Positions 1 through 5,184 are shown, counted from the stretch's first letter. The stretch: DNA of 6,554 nucleotides from Shuttleworthia sp045545575 (GCA_045545575.1 JAZQBE010000025.1:1-6554), one strand, 5' to 3'. The notes: generated by a model not told the origin, from the letters alone. Numbers and translations are program-made.

Positions 1-32
1 ACCTGATGAACTTTTGGTTGTCCCTCCTTGGG

Positions 33-104
33 AAAATGGAACGGGTGCCTGACCCCTGTCCCGGAAAAGTGGAACGGGGGTCACGCACCCGTTCCGCTTT
101 TTCA
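33..104 (-). terminator. Probable intrinsic terminator of the AI-2E family gene, built from repeat cluster 1
   Basis: In the leftward transcript the stop codon TGA is followed at once by AAAAAGC, then by the long hairpin of cluster 1, then by ATTTTCCC. The T-tract on this side is short (four T). In the rightward direction the hairpin is followed by GCTTTTT, a better T-tract, so the element could also stop transcripts entering from the left. Hairpin and tracts are seen directly; terminator activity is inferred. Confidence 0.6.
38..95. repeat. Repeat cluster 1: inverted pair of 25-bp palindromic modules
   Basis: Two modules, at 38-62 and 71-95, face each other across the 8-base spacer GGAAAAGT. 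Taking GGAAC + GGGT + loop GCCTG + ACCC + CT + GTTCC as the forward form, the first is forward and the second reverse. The first has one change from consensus (TGTCCC instead of TGTTCC); the second has a G in the bulge and one loop change (CACGC). The two can pair along nearly their whole length with about three mismatches or wobble pairs, making a long stem. The cluster lies immediately beyond the stop codon of the AI-2E family gene. Confidence 0.9.
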
Positions 105-1172
105 CTCCGCCAGCTGTTCTTTCGCCAGCGTATAAACCGCCGCCACGACCGGCACAAATACGATCATCCCCAGGAAGCCGAACAGCGTTCCGCCGATGGT
201 TACCGCAATCAGGATCAGCACGCCCGGCAGACCCACGGAGGATCCGACCACGCGCGGGTAGATCAGGTTCCCCTCCAACTGCTGCAGCACGATGAAAAAG
301 ACGACGAAGATGACGGCCTGTGTGGGCGATACGGTCAGCACCATAAAGGCGCCGATCAGTCCGCCGATCAGTGCACCGACAAGCGGAATCAGCGCCGTGA
401 TCCCGACAAGAGCACCGACCATCGACGCATACGGCATCCGGAACAGTACCATTCCCAGCGCACAGAGCGTTCCGAGAATCACTGCCTCAATGCACTGGCC
501 TGCGACATATTTGCGCGAACAGGTGTCCAGGCGGGAAAGGAACCGTCCGGCGGACGCGTACCGCTCGGCCGGAAGCATGTGCTTCGCAAGCCGGCGGATG
601 CCGTTTAAGATGCTGTCCTTGCCGGCCAGAAAATACAGCGAAAACACGATGCCCAGAAAACCGGACGTTAAAGCGGACGCGGCAGAAGAAATCTTACTGC
701 CGGCCGATCCCATCCCGGTGTACAGGATGTCCGCCAGCTGTCTGAGGATACTGTTCCAGTCAATCTTTTCAACCTGCGACGTCGTATCCGGGCCCAGCAG
801 CTGCTGTGCAGCCGGCAGCGCAAGCAAATCCTCCACCGCGCCGGGCAGCCTTGCAAAAAAGGTACGAATCGCAGAAACAAACTGCGGAACAATCAGAAGA
901 AGAATCAGCACAAACGCCGCGATCACCAGAACGATCGACAGCGTCACAACCGCCGCCCGCGGCACCTTCACCTTCCATTTCAGAAGCAGCTTCTCCAGCG
1001 CATCACAGATAATATTCACGACGTAAGCGATCAGGAATCCCGTCAGAATCGGCTTGAAGGCCTCGACAAAAAGTGTGCGCACGCCCGGAAACGCAAACAG
1101 GCAGAACGCCGCCGTAAAAAAGATGGCAACGTTTTTGAGAATCCTCAGGTTCTTTTCATTTTCCGTATTCAT
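102..1172 (-). CDS. AI-2E family (PerM/TqsA-like) integral membrane transporter
   Basis: A 356-residue multi-pass membrane protein of the AI-2E transporter family (Pfam PF01594). Hydrophobic segments lie at about 14-36, 40-58, 73-96, 167-183, 224-245, 249-281, 285-298 and 313-350. Family hallmarks are visible in the C-terminal half: the stretch from FRMPYAS (245-251) through ALIPLVGALIGG (260-271), then QQLEGNLIYPRVVG (297-310) and GLPGVLILIA (314-323). The length is normal for the family. The ATG at 1170-1172 is chosen because AGGAAGGA lies about nine bases upstream and the protein then begins with a short polar segment before the first helix; longer in-frame versions run through a repeat and the upstream gene. 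Members export autoinducer-2 or small ions and solutes in some bacteria, but most, including this one, have no known substrate. It follows the HAD phosphatase gene by 73 bases holding one repeat module, so co-transcription is likely. The repeat-built hairpin follows directly after its stop. Confidence 0.93.
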   Translation of the reverse strand: MNTENEKNLRILKNVAIFFTAAFCLFAFPGVRTLFVEAFKPILTGFLIAYVVNIICDALEKLLLKWKVKVPRAAVVTLSIVLVIAAFVLILLLIVPQFVSAIRTFFARLPGAVEDLLALPAAQQLLGPDTTSQVEKIDWNSILRQLADILYTGMGSAGSKISSAASALTSGFLGIVFSLYFLAGKDSILNGIRRLAKHMLPAERYASAGRFLSRLDTCSRKYVAGQCIEAVILGTLCALGMVLFRMPYASMVGALVGITALIPLVGALIGGLIGAFMVLTVSPTQAVIFVVFFIVLQQLEGNLIYPRVVGSSVGLPGVLILIAVTIGGTLFGFLGMIVFVPVVAAVYTLAKEQLAE

Positions 1173-1209
1173 TTCAGCATGTCCTTCCTGTCTCTCCTGT
1201 TTTGACCCC

Positions 1210-1246
1210 AAAACCGGAACGGGTGCCTGACCCCTGTTCCGGTTTT
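1210..1246. repeat. Repeat cluster 2: single module with extended symmetric arms
   Basis: One module in forward orientation and full consensus at 1216-1240. The flanks extend the outer palindrome to 11 bp: AAAACCGGAAC at 1210-1220 and GTTCCGGTTTT at 1236-1246. It fills half of the 73-base gap between the HAD gene and the AI-2E gene, and its last T is the first base of the HAD gene's stop codon (TCA on the plus strand, 1246-1248). Read leftward it gives A-tract, hairpin, then GGTTTTGGGG, so it might act as a weak terminator or attenuator between the two genes. Confidence 0.9.
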
Positions 1247-1890
1247 CAGCCCTCTTCTCCGCCTTTTTCGAAGTGTGCCGGCACATCCGCGAGCGACGGC
1301 AGGATGACGTCCGCAAGAGCGCGCATTTCGTCATCGGGCGCAACGGCATCGGGCACCATCACCGTATACATGCCGGCCGCGCGCGCGGATCGCACGCCGT
1401 TAAAGCTGTCCTCAAATACGACGGACTCCTCCGGTCGGGCCCCGAGCTGTCCGGCGGCATAGAGAAAGATGTCGGGCGCGGGCTTTCCGTGCTCCACCTG
1501 GTTCCCGCTGACGACCTCGGCAAAATAATCCGCAAGACCGGTACGCGCCAGATAGCCCAGCGCCGTCTCCCGCGACGACGACGTCGCGACGGCGCAGGGG
1601 ACGCCATGTTCCGCCAGCCACCGCAGGCATTCATTCACCCCCGGCTTCACCGGAACACCATCCGCCAGGGCCTCCGAGACAAAACGGTCCTTGTAGATGT
1701 AAATCGCTTCCGGATCCAGCCCGTGGTCCGCCAGCAGCGTCTTGATCCGGCTGCGCGGCGCACCGATAAACGTCAGGTACAGATCCTCGGGCACCCCGGC
1801 CGACAGCCAGGCGTCCCGGTAAATCTGCTCCGTGTCAAACAACGTGCCGTCCATATCGAACAAGGCGGCACGGATCTTTCCGATCTGCAT
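1246..1890 (-). CDS. HAD-superfamily hydrolase, beta-phosphoglucomutase-like (phosphatase or phosphomutase)
   Basis: A 214-residue cytosolic HAD enzyme with all four motifs. Motif I is FDMDGTLFD, with nucleophile D12 and general acid D14. Motif II is VATSSS (T103/S104). The motif III lysine is K136 in HGKPAPD. Motif IV is VVFEDSFNGV with the Mg-binding acids E160 and D161. Residues from about 20 to 90 form the helical cap of subclass I. The overall pattern (GTLFDTE, KPAPDIF, EDSFNGVRSA, AAGM) fits the group containing beta-phosphoglucomutase, phosphoglycolate phosphatase-like and sugar-phosphate phosphatases; the substrate cannot be read from the sequence. The ATG at 1888-1890 is chosen because AGGAGAGGA lies about eight bases upstream and motif I then falls at the usual position; the longer open frame upstream only translates two repeat modules. 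It is the first gene of a leftward pair with the AI-2E gene. A promoter with a perfect TATAAT box lies about 95 bases upstream, so the leader would carry both modules of cluster 3. Confidence 0.93.
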   Translation of the reverse strand: MQIGKIRAALFDMDGTLFDTEQIYRDAWLSAGVPEDLYLTFIGAPRSRIKTLLADHGLDPEAIYIYKDRFVSEALADGVPVKPGVNECLRWLAEHGVPCAVATSSSRETALGYLARTGLADYFAEVVSGNQVEHGKPAPDIFLYAAGQLGARPEESVVFEDSFNGVRSARAAGMYTVMVPDAVAPDDEMRALADVILPSLADVPAHFEKGGEEG

Positions 1891-1915
1891 CAAAAGTCCT
1901 CTCCTCTCCAAAACC

Positions 1916-1973
1916 GGAACAGGGGTCAGGCACCCGTTCCACTTTTTCGGAACAGGGGTCAGGCACGCGTTCC
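1916..1973. repeat. Repeat cluster 3: tandem direct pair of modules in the HAD gene leader
   Basis: Two reverse-orientation modules, at 1916-1940 (consensus) and 1949-1973 (one change, CACGCGTTCC for CACCCGTTCC), are separated by ACTTTTTC, giving a 33-base period. This is the only direct tandem pair in the window; the other pairs are inverted. They cannot form the long inter-module stem, only two separate bulged hairpins. In the leftward transcript the last module ends 25 bases before the ATG, followed by GGTTTTGG and the ribosome binding site. Confidence 0.9.
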
Positions 1974-1981
1974 ACTTTTCC

Positions 1982-1987
1982 ATTATA
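1982..1987 (-). promoter_or_regulatory. Probable promoter -10 box for the HAD/AI-2E pair
   Basis: Read on the minus strand, 1987 to 1982 is a perfect TATAAT. No good -35 box lies at the right distance (the hexamer 17 bases upstream is TACCAA), but the upstream stretch is AT-rich. Transcription would begin near position 1975, just before repeat cluster 3, putting both modules in the leader. It lies in the roughly 85-base stretch between clusters 3 and 4, the only non-repeat DNA in this divergent region. Confidence 0.5.
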
Positions 1988-2004
1988 CTGATTTTGCACA
2001 GTTT

Positions 2005-2035
2005 TTGGTACACAGCAGTGCTTTCCTGCTATAAT
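2005..2035 (+). promoter_or_regulatory. Probable extended -10 promoter for the zinc-ribbon/Tim44-like gene
   Basis: A perfect -10 box TATAAT lies at 2030-2035, preceded by TG at 2027-2028 to give the extended form TGCTATAAT. A weak -35 candidate TTGGTA lies at 2005-2010 with a 19-base spacer, longer than ideal, so the extended -10 probably carries most of the activity. The start point would be near 2042, just before cluster 4, and the resulting leader of about 107 bases would contain the whole inverted pair. Confidence 0.6.
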
Positions 2036-2051
2036 AATTCGCGGAAACCGC

Positions 2052-2130
2052 AAAACCGGAACAGGGGTCAGGCACCCGTTCCGATTTTTCCTGAAAAACG
2101 GAACGGGTGCCTGACCCCTGTTCCACTTTT
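2052..2130. repeat. Repeat cluster 4: perfect inverted pair in the leader of the zinc-ribbon gene
   Basis: Modules at 2058-2082 (reverse) and 2100-2124 (forward) are exact 25-base inverted copies of each other, separated by 17 bases that themselves contain TTTTT and AAAAA on opposite sides. The flanks AAAACC and ACTTTT add further symmetry. In RNA the whole element could fold into one long stem ending in a short T-tract at about 2127-2130, or into two separate bulged hairpins. The Shine-Dalgarno sequence begins right after it, so folding could affect transcription read-through or translation of the gene at 2149. Confidence 0.92.
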
Positions 2131-2148
2131 AAAAAGGAGAATCCCTCC

Positions 2149-3357
2149 ATGAACCAGCTGGATCAATTTACCGACGAACTGCACGCATGGTCTCTGACCG
2201 GAAAGGAGCCGTCCTGCGCGTCCCGGGACCTGCGGTACTTCCTGGATCAGCAGGAGAAGCGTCTGAAAAAAGAAGGGATCACGCGGGAGGAGGAATACAC
2301 CCACGTCAAGGAGGAGATCAGCGGCTGCGCGAACCGGACGGGAAACGGCTATTCTTCCAAAATGCTGTACCGGGAGGCGATGCAGAACATCATCTACCGG
2401 AAGGGCGAAAAGCAGCTGAAAAAGATCCATCGGCCCGTGACCCTGTATGCAAATGTTGTTGATAAGGAAGGCCACGAAAACCGGTCTTACACGTGTCCAA
2501 ACTGCGGCCACGCGATGACCGCGCTCGAGGCGCGCGACGGCTGCCCGTTCTGCGACACGTTTTTCGAGACAGACGATGTGTACCCCTGCGTTTCCTCCTA
2601 TTACACCGTCCCCGGCATCGTCGAGCGCGCGGGGCTGATGGACCGGCTGAAGAAGGAAATGATCATCGCCGGCGTCAGCTTCGGCGGCATCCTGGCCGTG
2701 ATTTCATTCTTTTCCTGGAACGACATGATGCTTCCGTTCCGCATCCTCGGAGCGCTGTTTTTCGGCGCGCTGTACGGTGGCGTCGCGGCGTTCATCTGGT
2801 ATATGCTCCGCAGTTTTCTTCTTCTGATCCGCGCCTTCAAAGAAGCCGGCCGGTCCCTGCCGATGCTGAAAGCCCTGCGCAGCCGGAACAAGATGATGGC
2901 ATTCATGAAGCCCTACGATCCGGATTTCTCCTACGAGGCGTTCGAAGGGCGCGTACTGTCACTGCTGAGATCCATCATCTTCTCCGACGACCGCGACACC
3001 CTGTCCGTCTGGGAGGGCCGCCGCGACCTATCCGAATTCGACGACATTGCCGACATGCAGTACCGCGGCGCGGTGTATATCCGTCATTGCGGCATGAAGG
3101 ACGGTCTCCTGCGCGTGGAAGGCACCGCGTTTCTGACCGACACCTACATCCGTAAATCTGTAAGAGAGAAAGACGAAACGATCCGCTTCGTCCTCGAAAA
3201 AGAGGCCGGCGGACCGGCCGACCCGGGGTTCTCCATACACCGCGTCAAATGCCCGTCCTGCGGAGGCAGTTTCGACGCCATGCACCGGCGAACCTGCCCG
3301 TACTGTGACAGCCGCTATGAGCTGAAGAAAAAAGACTGGATCGTGAAAGAGATGTGA
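2149..3357 (+). CDS. Membrane-anchored double zinc-ribbon protein with probable Tim44-like domain
   Basis: A 402-residue protein of unknown role. Residues 1-110 are charged and mostly helical. A first zinc ribbon uses C116, C119, C132 and C135 (CPNC and CPFC). Two membrane helices follow at about 171-189 and 196-227. The segment from about 257 (DPDFSYEAFEGRVLSLL) to about 352 resembles the bacterial Tim44-like domain, an NTF2-like fold found in membrane-linked clostridial proteins. A second zinc ribbon closes the protein with C368, C371, C383 and C386 (CPSC and CPYC), then a DWIV motif that I recall from clostridial Tim44-like proteins ending in a zinc ribbon. The ATG at 2149-2151 is preceded by AAGGAGA, nine bases away. 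An in-frame GTG at 2107 lies inside a repeat and would only add repeat-encoded residues. The gene is transcribed alone, divergent from the HAD gene and convergent with the nuclease gene. No signal peptide is seen, so both ribbons are probably cytosolic with a two-helix hairpin in the membrane. The Tim44 assignment is from pattern memory and less certain than the ribbons and helices. Confidence 0.85.
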   Translation: MNQLDQFTDELHAWSLTGKEPSCASRDLRYFLDQQEKRLKKEGITREEEYTHVKEEISGCANRTGNGYSSKMLYREAMQNIIYRKGEKQLKKIHRPVTLYANVVDKEGHENRSYTCPNCGHAMTALEARDGCPFCDTFFETDDVYPCVSSYYTVPGIVERAGLMDRLKKEMIIAGVSFGGILAVISFFSWNDMMLPFRILGALFFGALYGGVAAFIWYMLRSFLLLIRAFKEAGRSLPMLKALRSRNKMMAFMKPYDPDFSYEAFEGRVLSLLRSIIFSDDRDTLSVWEGRRDLSEFDDIADMQYRGAVYIRHCGMKDGLLRVEGTAFLTDTYIRKSVREKDETIRFVLEKEAGGPADPGFSIHRVKCPSCGGSFDAMHRRTCPYCDSRYELKKKDWIVKEM

Positions 3358-3429
3358 AAAAGCGGAACGGGTGCCTGACCCCCGTCCCACTTTCCCGGAC
3401 CGGGGGCCCGCCACCCGTTCCGCTTTTTT
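3357..3429. terminator. Bidirectional intrinsic terminator between convergent genes, built from repeat cluster 5
   Basis: Seventeen-base perfect inverted arms AAAAAGCGGAACGGGTG (3357-3373) and its complement (3412-3428) bound a GC-rich interior. Rightward, the stop TGA of the zinc-ribbon gene is followed by A-tract, hairpin and GCTTTTTT. Leftward, the stop TAA of the nuclease gene is followed by A-tract, hairpin and GCTTTTT. Both T-tracts are good, and the position between two convergent stops is where a shared terminator is expected. Confidence 0.8.
3364..3421. repeat. Repeat cluster 5: inverted pair with the most diverged module
   Basis: Modules at 3364-3388 (forward; ends CCCGTCCC) and 3397-3421 (reverse) are separated by the 8-base spacer ACTTTCCC. 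The second is the most diverged copy in the window, with about five differences from consensus: GGACC for GGAAC, a G in the bulge, and changes in the inner arm and loop. Its outer CACCCGTTCC end is intact, so selection or recent copying seems to have kept the part that pairs with the other module's start. Confidence 0.88.
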
Positions 3430-4594
3430 ACGGCAGACACACCGGACAGGGCGTGTACCCGTCGAGAAGCAGCTCTTTCCGCGACCCGGTATACTCTTCC
3501 CGATTCTTCGCCGCCATGTTGATCGCGCCTTCGCAGTCCGGGCGGTGAAATTTCATCGATTTCTTATTCAGCACATAGGTGCCGATGATGTCCTCTTCCG
3601 TCAGCGGAAGCTCGTCCTCTTTTTTCTGCTGGTTGGCCGCAGTCACCGCTTCCTCGCCGTTTTCGGCGTAATTGTCTCCGGTCCGGTAGTCGATATGAAC
3701 GCCCGGCTGCACGTTGTAGGCGTAGATGCAGAAGCAGATGTCTTCGCCTTCGTCCTCGATGCTCCAGCCCTCGACGAGCAGTCCGTCGCAGAGCAGATTG
3801 TCGCCGGTCCACACGGGCGTGACCCGGTAGCGGACGTGGTTGCCGGTCTCTTTGATGTAGTCGCCCACCAGGTTTTCGAAATCGTTCATGCCCTGGCGGT
3901 TCATGTAGCTGGTGCCCGTGACGAGATTGCGGGGATTCGCGTTCTCGGCGGTCAGGTAATAGGCGATCAGGTGGCAGCGGTTGTACAGCGCCTCGCCGTC
4001 GACGAAGGAATACCGCTCCTTGTGCCAGCCGGTGGGGTGGATCATGCCGATGTTGCCGCGCTTTTGCGTGGGCTGGGTGTCCGGCCCGACGACGGCTTCT
4101 GCCAGGGTGCATCGCCCGAGGCTGTCGAGATCGTAGTAGATTTCATAGGATTCGGGCTTCAGATTGTCGGTGTCGAAGAACGGAACGTTCCCGTTCTGCT
4201 CCACATAGGGCCGGCCCGACCACTCGGGGATGTCGAGCTCGTCGAGCCAGGTCAGCTTTGGCGCGGGCAGAAAGCCATCGTAATCCTCCGCGGTCCCGGA
4301 GGACTGGATCGGCGCCTGGGAGGGCGAGCCCGATGCTTCCGAGGATGACGATGCCGATGTCTCCGGCGATGTGGATTCCGGCGATGTAGATTCCGGCGAC
4401 GTAGATTCCGGCGACGACGACCCCGATGTTTCCGACGTCTGCGGCGCGGGAAGCACCAGATCCGCCGGTTTTCCAAACCCGAACAGCGGCTTCTTCAGGC
4501 CGCAGCCCGCGCACAGCAGGACGCAGCATAGGATGCAGATCAGGCTGACGGCAAGCCGGACAAATCTGCCGCGGCGATTCAAACGGTTCTTCAT
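3428..4594 (-). CDS. Putative lipoprotein or secreted DNA/RNA non-specific endonuclease (EndA-like) with C-terminal Ada-like zinc domain
   Basis: A 388-residue putative exported nuclease. Residues 1-31 form a signal sequence: basic start (NRLNRRGR), hydrophobic core 12-28, and a lipobox-like LLCAGC with C31 as the possible lipidated residue; C at -3 is atypical, so plain secretion is possible. Residues 50-100 are a Ser/Thr/Pro/Glu-rich linker with SPEST repeats. The nuclease domain (about 115-305) belongs to the EndA/NUC family: LYNRCHLIAYYLT carries the catalytic histidine H208 of the DRGH-type motif. N232 and E240 have the eight-residue spacing of the metal-binding Asn and Glu in Serratia-type nucleases. 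NVQPGVHIDYRTG closes the domain as in streptococcal EndA. Residues 338-388 form a small Ada-like metal-binding module (FHRPDC, then CPVC; C354, C383, C386, plus H350). The ATG at 4592-4594 follows GGAAGGGAGG by about seven bases and overlaps the upstream gene's stop as ATGA. Family members degrade extracellular DNA for nutrients, biofilm control or uptake; which applies here is unknown. Confidence 0.92.
   Translation of the reverse strand: MKNRLNRRGRFVRLAVSLICILCCVLLCAGCGLKKPLFGFGKPADLVLPAPQTSETSGSSSPESTSPESTSPESTSPETSASSSSEASGSPSQAPIQSSGTAEDYDGFLPAPKLTWLDELDIPEWSGRPYVEQNGNVPFFDTDNLKPESYEIYYDLDSLGRCTLAEAVVGPDTQPTQKRGNIGMIHPTGWHKERYSFVDGEALYNRCHLIAYYLTAENANPRNLVTGTSYMNRQGMNDFENLVGDYIKETGNHVRYRVTPVWTGDNLLCDGLLVEGWSIEDEGEDICFCIYAYNVQPGVHIDYRTGDNYAENGEEAVTAANQQKKEDELPLTEEDIIGTYVLNKKSMKFHRPDCEGAINMAAKNREEYTGSRKELLLDGYTPCPVCLP
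4362..4416. repeat. 15-bp tandem repeat coding for the SPEST linker of the nuclease
   Basis: About 3.7 copies of a 15-base unit (TCCGGCGATGTAGAT and close variants, starting at 4362, 4377, 4392 and 4407) encode the repeated pentapeptide STSPE on the minus strand. Because the unit is a multiple of three, copy changes would lengthen or shorten the linker without breaking the frame. It joins the membrane anchor or signal region to the nuclease domain. Confidence 0.85.
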
Positions 4595-5160
4595 CCGCGG
4601 CCTCCCTTCCCGGAATCGGCATTTTCCCGCGCATCCGCATTCATATCTTCCCGCGCATCCGCATCCTCGTTTTTCCGCGCATCCGGTGACTTCCGCGCAT
4701 CCGCATCCTTCCGCACATAGTGCTCAAGCCGGATCACGTCGTGGGATCGGCCGGGAAACTCCGCCGTCTCCGTCAGCTCAAACGAAGACAGCAGCGCCTT
4801 CGGAAACGCGTAATCCGCCGGATAGCGCTTGTCCCAGATGTAAAGCAGGATCTCGTCGACCCGGTGCCACAGGCCCTTCACCTCCACGTTTTCGACGAAA
4901 GCCCAGCCGCCGGCCTCCGCCGCAGCCTCCAGAAACGCCCGTCCCGACGGCGCCGGATTCTTCCCGCGGCGCGCCGCCTCCTTCGCGTCGAAACATCCGT
5001 CGCGCAGCAGCGAACGCTCCGTGTAGGCATTGACAAAGAGACCGCCGGCCGCGCCGCCCAGACGGCGGAACATGTCCTGACGCATCCGAAGATCCGCCGA
5101 CTGCCGCCGATGGTTAAAGGCATAGCCCAGACGGCTGTCCGTGCATATCACCAGTTTCAT
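4591..5160 (-). CDS. Uncharacterised conserved small protein with repetitive acidic/basic tail
   Basis: A 189-residue protein. The first 150 residues form a compact domain with motifs CTDSRLGYAFNHRRQSAD (6-23), LFVNAYTER (41-49), WAFVENVEV (86-94), ILLYIWDKRYPADYAFP (104-120) and EFPGRSHDVIRLEHYVR (134-150). I recall this pattern from small conserved clostridial proteins of unknown function, some of which may carry the label ribonuclease Z. No HxHxDH metallo-hydrolase motif is present, so that label would be unsupported. Residues 151-189 are a low-complexity tail with repeats of the type DADAR-E/K, absent from the core pattern. No signal peptide or membrane helix is seen, so it is probably cytosolic. 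The ATG at 5158-5160 follows AAAGGAG by nine bases; an in-frame GTG 42 bases upstream lies in a repeat module. Its stop overlaps the nuclease start by four bases (ATGA), so the two are co-translated. The coding frame is secure; the function is unknown. Confidence 0.85.
   Translation of the reverse strand: MKLVICTDSRLGYAFNHRRQSADLRMRQDMFRRLGGAAGGLFVNAYTERSLLRDGCFDAKEAARRGKNPAPSGRAFLEAAAEAGGWAFVENVEVKGLWHRVDEILLYIWDKRYPADYAFPKALLSSFELTETAEFPGRSHDVIRLEHYVRKDADARKSPDARKNEDADAREDMNADARENADSGKGGRG
4627..4706. repeat. Imperfect tandem repeat coding for the ADAR-type tail
   Basis: The unit CCGCGCATCCGCAT occurs at 4627, 4651, 4675 (partial) and 4693, with spacings of 24, 24 and 18 bases, all multiples of three and six. 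On the minus strand it encodes the repeated ADAR-E/K/D tail of the small uncharacterised protein. The array ends about 30 bases before the overlap with the nuclease gene, so copy changes would not disturb the coupling. Confidence 0.8.
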
Positions 5161-5184
5161 TGCAAAGTACTCCTTTTCAAAACC

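Noticed and set aside
23..29. AAGGAGG on the minus strand, which could be the ribosome site of another leftward gene
   Set aside because: No ATG, GTG or TTG lies at a workable distance before the left edge, so no gene can be supported.
6..608. Plus-strand open frame at the left edge
   Set aside because: It translates repeat cluster 1 and then the antisense of the AI-2E gene, giving a low-complexity polar product with no recognisable domain.
102..1172. Autoinducer-2 exporter as a firm function
   Set aside because: The family name comes from one E. coli member; other members move ions or unknown solutes, and nothing here indicates the substrate.
1916..1973. Direct repeats with a regular 33-base period that could suggest a CRISPR array
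   Set aside because: Only two direct copies with an 8-base spacer, the same module is found inverted elsewhere, and no cas gene is present. This is a dispersed palindromic element.
1891..2013. Longer N-terminus for the HAD protein
   Set aside because: The extra 41 residues are translations of two repeat modules, motif I would be too far from the start, and the ATG at 1890 has a good ribosome binding site.
3371..4348. Long plus-strand open frame of 325 codons opposite the nuclease gene
   Set aside because: It begins inside a repeat module, has no ribosome binding site, and lies antisense to a gene with clear family motifs. It is a shadow frame caused by high GC content.
4591..5160. Ribonuclease Z as the product of the small gene
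   Set aside because: The metallo-beta-lactamase HxHxDH motif is absent and the protein is far too short; the domain is of a different, uncharacterised kind.
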